Shown here: piece by piece, positions 61,801 to 64,000 of the stretch
How positions within the stretch are numbered: the stretch's first letter is position 1
Layout of the letters: each line of letters starts with the position of its first letter
NCBI RefSeq assembly: GCF_900108315.1
Contig: NZ_FNVB01000014.1
Span: 49,491 to 113,490 of the forward strand
Length of the DNA: 64,000 bases
From: Saccharopolyspora kobensis
Lineage (GTDB): Bacteria > Actinomycetota > Actinomycetes > Mycobacteriales > Pseudonocardiaceae
Direction of reading: 5' to 3'
Made by a program: the position numbers and the translations under genes
The notes under the pieces: model-generated
What the model was told of the DNA's origin: nothing
The model's database searches: none
What the model saw: the letters and a program-made list of their open reading frames with translations, nothing else

Positions 61801-62434
61801 CGCCGATCTCCGAGCCGACCAGCATGGTGCCGGTGGTCTCCACGGTGACCTGCGCGATGATCGGCACGTACCGCCCGGTCCGGGCCATCGCCCGCTTGGC
61901 GGCGACGATCGAGGCCTTGGTCTGCAGCAGGTCCTGCGAGGTCTCGACCAGCACCGCGTCGATGCCGCCGTCGAGCATGCCCAGGACCTGCTCCAGGTAG
62001 GCGTCGCGCAGCTGCGCGTAGGGCGCGTGCCCCAGCGTCGGCAGCTTGGTGCCCGGGCCCACCGAGCCCAGCACGAACCGCGGCCGGTCCGGGGTGGCGT
62101 ACTCGTCGGCGGCCTCGCGGGCCAGCACGGTGCCCTTCTCGGCCAGCTCCCGGATGCGCTCCGGGATGTCGTACTCGGCGAGGTTGGCCCAGTTCGCGCC
62201 GAAGGTGTTGGTCTCGATCGCGTCCGAGCCCGCCTCCAGGTAGCCCCGGTAGATCGAGGACACCACGTCGGGCCGGGTCACGTTGAGGATCTCGTTGCAG
62301 CCCTCGAGGTTGGCGAAGTCGTCCAACGTCAGGTCGAAGCCCTGCAACGCGGTGCCCATCCCGCCGTCGGCGACGAGGACGCGCTCGCCGAGGGCGGTCA
62401 GGAACCCGCTCGGATCGTTCTGCCGGTCTGCCAT
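58868..62434 (-). CDS. metH: Cobalamin-dependent methionine synthase
   Basis: The 1188-residue four-module enzyme is of the usual length. Residues about 1-310 bind homocysteine (zinc Cys pair in GGCCGTTTEH near 293). About 330-610 is the folate-binding barrel (INIGERTNTNGSKAFREAM). About 640-870 binds cobalamin (DVHDIGKNLVDIIVSNNGYD with the axial His). The rest is the AdoMet-dependent reactivation domain (WPACG-type region near the C-terminus, YGACPDIEDR). It transfers methyl from methyl-THF to homocysteine. The ATG at 62434 is 21 bp after the adoK stop, so the two are probably cotranscribed and no B12 riboswitch fits in between. Confidence 0.97.
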   Translation of the reverse strand: MADRQNDPSGFLTALGERVLVADGGMGTALQGFDLTLDDFANLEGCNEILNVTRPDVVSSIYRGYLEAGSDAIETNTFGANWANLAEYDIPERIRELAEKGTVLAREAADEYATPDRPRFVLGSVGPGTKLPTLGHAPYAQLRDAYLEQVLGMLDGGIDAVLVETSQDLLQTKASIVAAKRAMARTGRYVPIIAQVTVETTGTMLVGSEIGAALTALEPLGIDLIGMNCATGPAEMSEHLRVLAQNSRIPLSVMPNAGLPELGPNGAVYPLQPDELAEALVGFVNDYGARLVGGCCGTTTEHVRAVAEAVRGITPAPRTPEHIPSVSSVYQSVPFAQDASILNIGERTNTNGSKAFREAMLEGRYDDCVEIAKAQTREGAHMLDLCVDYVGRDGTADMRELASRLATASTLPIMVDSTEPEVIEAGLEHLGGRCAINSVNWEDGNEPGSRYERVMRMAVEHGATVVVTCIDEEGQARTAEWKLRVAERLIEDMTTNWGLDESAIIIDCLVFPITTGQEEVRKDAVETINAIRELKARHPRVQTTLGLSNVSFGLNPAARQVLNSVFLNECREAGLDTAILNASKILPMSKIDEEARNVALDLVYDRRREGYDPLQKLMELFEGQTAKSSSASRAEELAKLPLFERLERRIVDGERNGLEDDLQAAMAEKPPLQIINENLLAGMKVVGDLFGSGQMQLPFVLQSAEVMKAAVAHLEPHMEKDDSGGKGRLLLATVKGDVHDIGKNLVDIIVSNNGYDVVNIGIKQPIGAILEAAEEHQVDAIGMSGLLVKSTVIMKENLEEMNSRGLAAKYPVMLGGAALTRSFVEHDLDEVYQGDVRYAKDAFEGLHLMDRLMAIKRGDSPEEDAAEEAKKAERKARRERSLRIAEKRKAEQGEEPGYDDTTRSDVAADSPVPTPPFWGSKVVKGVAVADYLALLDERATFFGQWGLRGAKKGEGPSYEELVETEGRPRLRHWIDELSTAGILQHAAVVYGYFPCVTEGNHLVVLDKEEPDAPERCRFFFPRQKRDRRLCLADFFRSREQAEQTGQVDVLPMQLVTMGQPIADYANELFAKNAYRDYLEVHGLSVQLTEALAEYWHRRVRRELAWSSGGTVAQEDPEDVREFFKLGYRGARYSFGYGACPDIEDRAKIVDLLESERIGVVLSEEFQLHPEQSTDAIVAHHPEAKYFNT

Positions 62435-62455
62435 GCCGTGCCTACTCCCCGTTGC

Positions 62456-63430
62456 TCAGCGGAGCTTCGCCCCGACCTCGCCCGCCGCCGCGTCGCCGTA
62501 GGCCTCGGCGAACCGGGCGAGGAACGAGTCGCGCTCGACCTGGTACTCCTGCGGGCCGTCGGCTTCCAGCGAAACGGTCGCCAACGTGCAACCTAGCTGC
62601 AACGAGCGCTCAACTCCCAGATCGTGGGACAGACCGGCCAGGAACCCGGCCCGCAGCGCGTCGCCGACGCCGGTCGGGTCGCCCTTCTGCTTCTCCTTGG
62701 GCGGGACGACCTCCGCGGTGGGCTGCGAGTTGGACTCCACCTGGACGCCCTTCGGGCCCAGCGTCGTCACCCAGCTGCCGACCCGGTCGAGCACCTCGTC
62801 GTGGGTCCAGCCGGTGCTCTGCAGCAGCAGGCCGTGCTCGTACTCGTTGGTGAACAGGTACTCGGCGCCCTCGACCAGCTCGCGGATCCCGGCGCCGTCC
62901 ATCCGGGCCAGCTGCTGGCCGGGGTCGGCGATGAACCGGTAGCCGCGGTCGCGGCACTCCTGGGTGTGCCGCAGCATCGCGTCCGGGTCGTTGGCGGAGA
63001 CGACCACCAGGTCCAGCCCGCCGACCCGGTCGGCGACCGGCTTGAGCTCGATGTCGCGGGCCTCGGCCATCGCACCGGCGTAGAAGGAGGCGATCTGGTT
63101 GAAGTCGGTGTCGGTGGTGCACAGGAACCGAGCGGTGTGCTTGGTCTCCGAGACGTGCACCGATGCGGTGTCCACGCCGTGGCGCTCCAGCCAGGAGCGG
63201 TAGTCGTCGAAGTCGCGGCCGACGGCGCCGACCAGGATCGAGCCGACGCCCAGCTGCCCGAGGCCGAAGGTGATGTTCGGCGCCACCCCACCGCGGCGCA
63301 ACACCAGCTCGTCGACCAGGAACGACAGCGACACCTGCTCCAGGCGGTCGGCGACGAGCTGCTCGGTGAACCTACCGGGGTAGGTCATCAGGTGGTCGGT
63401 GGCGATGGATCCGGTCACCGCAATCCGCAC
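62456..63430 (-). CDS. adoK: Adenosine kinase (mycobacterial AdoK type, PfkB family)
   Basis: The 324-residue PfkB-family kinase closely matches my memory of Mycobacterium tuberculosis AdoK (Rv2202c), starting IAVTGSIATDHLM. GGVAPNITFGLGQLG is near residue 48, ADPGQQLARMDG near 168, and the catalytic DPTGVGDALRAGFL near 268 contains the general base Asp. It phosphorylates adenosine to AMP. In this block it would consume the adenosine made by AhcY, pulling the SAH reaction forward. Bacterial adenosine kinases are rare outside actinobacteria. The GTG (63428-63430) follows AAGGAG. A terminator-like hairpin separates it from metK. Confidence 0.92.
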   Translation of the reverse strand: MRIAVTGSIATDHLMTYPGRFTEQLVADRLEQVSLSFLVDELVLRRGGVAPNITFGLGQLGVGSILVGAVGRDFDDYRSWLERHGVDTASVHVSETKHTARFLCTTDTDFNQIASFYAGAMAEARDIELKPVADRVGGLDLVVVSANDPDAMLRHTQECRDRGYRFIADPGQQLARMDGAGIRELVEGAEYLFTNEYEHGLLLQSTGWTHDEVLDRVGSWVTTLGPKGVQVESNSQPTAEVVPPKEKQKGDPTGVGDALRAGFLAGLSHDLGVERSLQLGCTLATVSLEADGPQEYQVERDSFLARFAEAYGDAAAGEVGAKLR

Positions 63431-63492
63431 TGCACTACTCCTTAACCAGGGGGCGGGCGCCCCGAAGCTCCCATGGACGACCGGCGCGCCGG

Positions 63493-63524
63493 ACTGCGGG
63501 GCGCAGTCGCCCGCGCCCCGCAGT
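63493..63524. terminator. Perfect 12-bp hairpin between metK and adoK
   Basis: ACTGCGGGGCGC (63493-63504) pairs with GCGCCCCGCAGT (63513-63524), loop TGCAGTCGCC-type of 8 nt. It lies 21 nt after the metK stop on the minus strand. Either metK is a separate unit or read-through to adoK is partial. Confidence 0.7.
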
Positions 63525-63544
63525 TCGCGCTCCGGCGATCGTTC

Positions 63545-64000
63545 TCAGACGCCGGCGGCGCTCTTCAGCGCCTCGGCGCGGTCGGTGCGTTCCCACGGCA
63601 GGTCGACGTCGCTGCGCCCGAAATGACCGTACGCCGCGGTCGGCGCGTAAATCGGGCGCAGGAGGTCCAGGTCACGCACGATGGCGGCCGGGCGCAGGTC
63701 GAAGACCTCGTTGATCGCGGCCTGGATCTTGACCGGGTCGACGTTCTCGGTGCCGAAGGTCTCCACGAACAGGCCCACCGGGGCCGCCTTGCCGATCGCG
63801 TAGGCCACCTGCACCTCGATCCGGCCGGCCAGACCGGCGGCGATGGCGTTCTTGGCCACCCAGCGCATCGCGTAGGCCGCCGAGCGGTCGACCTTCGACG
63901 GGTCCTTGCCGGAGAACGCGCCACCGCCGTGGCGGGCCATGCCGCCGTAGGTGTCGACGATGATCTTGCGGCCGGTCAGGCCCGCGTCGCCCATCGGACC
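63545..64000 (-). CDS. metK: S-adenosylmethionine synthetase, partial (5' end outside window)
   Basis: The C-terminal 151 codons before the TGA at 63545-63547 are present; the gene enters from the right edge. Conserved stretches are MGDAGLTGRKIIVDTYGG, the phosphate-binding GGGAFSGKDPSKVDRSAAY, and the C-terminal YGHFGRSDVDLPWERTDRA. MetK makes AdoMet from methionine and ATP, the entry to the activated-methyl cycle whose other genes follow on the same strand. Usual length is about 400 residues, so about 250 lie outside. Sequence within the window is intact. Confidence 0.96.
   Translation of the reverse strand, partial: GPMGDAGLTGRKIIVDTYGGMARHGGGAFSGKDPSKVDRSAAYAMRWVAKNAIAAGLAGRIEVQVAYAIGKAAPVGLFVETFGTENVDPVKIQAAINEVFDLRPAAIVRDLDLLRPIYAPTAAYGHFGRSDVDLPWERTDRAEALKSAAGV

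Noticed and set aside
62435..62455. Cobalamin riboswitch before metH
   Set aside because: Only 21 bp separate metH from adoK, too short for a B12 riboswitch; none was seen before adoK either.
58766..62596. A 1276-codon open frame on the plus strand
   Set aside because: It is exactly antisense to metH and adoK, whose motifs are complete. Its composition (Val, Leu, His and Arg repeats) is that of a GC-rich shadow frame. Similar long antisense frames at 767-2110, 4412-5990 and 7398-9593 were rejected for the same reason.

Overview
The window is GC-rich throughout and densely coded. GTG and TTG starts are frequent, GTGA/ATGA stop-start overlaps are common, and U-tract terminators are rare. Together with a two-domain geosmin synthase, a mycobacterial-type adenosine kinase, a DUF397 remnant and a catecholate siderophore cluster, this points to a filamentous actinomycete. 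I infer the order Pseudonocardiales, with Saccharopolyspora as a plausible genus; the sequence alone does not prove that. I found no rRNA, tRNA, CRISPR array, insertion sequence or prophage.

Layout, left third. 1-2.9 kb holds the 2,3-dihydroxybenzoate (siderophore) genes dhbA-dhbC-dhbE behind two iron boxes. 3.1-6.7 kb is a malonate module: a GntR regulator diverges from matB and a fused AccD/AccA-like carboxyltransferase. 7-11.3 kb holds a VTT membrane protein, a large-subunit catalase and a cationic amino-acid permease. 11.3-13.6 kb has a SnoaL-like protein, a newly called 48-residue ORF, a DUF397 remnant and a 14-TM drug exporter. 13.8-17.3 kb is a probable L-carnitine degradation operon (XRE-TetR fusion regulator, beta-keto acid cleavage enzyme, carnitine dehydrogenase, thioesterase). 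17.4-23.8 kb is mixed: a GlcD-like oxidase, a decayed methyltransferase, an epimerase, a cold-shock protein, an amino-acid dehydrogenase with a leader region, and a YezG-like protein.

Middle third. 24-28 kb carries a YtcJ-like amidohydrolase preceded by a 44-bp palindromic site, then geosmin synthase. 28-29.4 kb is an HxlR regulator diverging from an imine-reductase-like enzyme. 29.4-33.5 kb is a three-gene coupled operon (MFS transporter, GAF protein, amidohydrolase) diverging from an RpiR regulator. 34.6-39.8 kb has a VOC protein, then a coupled APC permease/IT-type permease/class A beta-lactamase-like trio and an ornithine-cyclodeaminase homologue. 40-47.5 kb reads as amino-acid and branched-chain keto-acid catabolism (ALDH, FAD amino-acid oxidase, amino-acid dehydrogenase, LysR regulator, fused E1 alpha-beta dehydrogenase).

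Right third. 47.5-54.5 kb contains a second GlcD-like oxidase, two abutting gene remnants, a secreted PI-PLC-like protein and a tandem pair of 483-residue carboxylesterases with a near-identical internal tract, followed by a MmyB-type regulator and an aldo/keto reductase. 55.8-64 kb is an activated-methyl cycle block on the minus strand: metK, adoK, metH, ahcY, metF. AhcY releases adenosine and homocysteine; AdoK removes the adenosine and MetH with MetF rebuilds methionine.

The most interesting non-coding signals are (i) at least six intergenic hairpins that share arm and loop sequence, one of them inside the carnitine operon, and (ii) a two-hairpin element present 20-24 nt after the stop codons of both metH and ahcY, with compensatory base changes between the copies.
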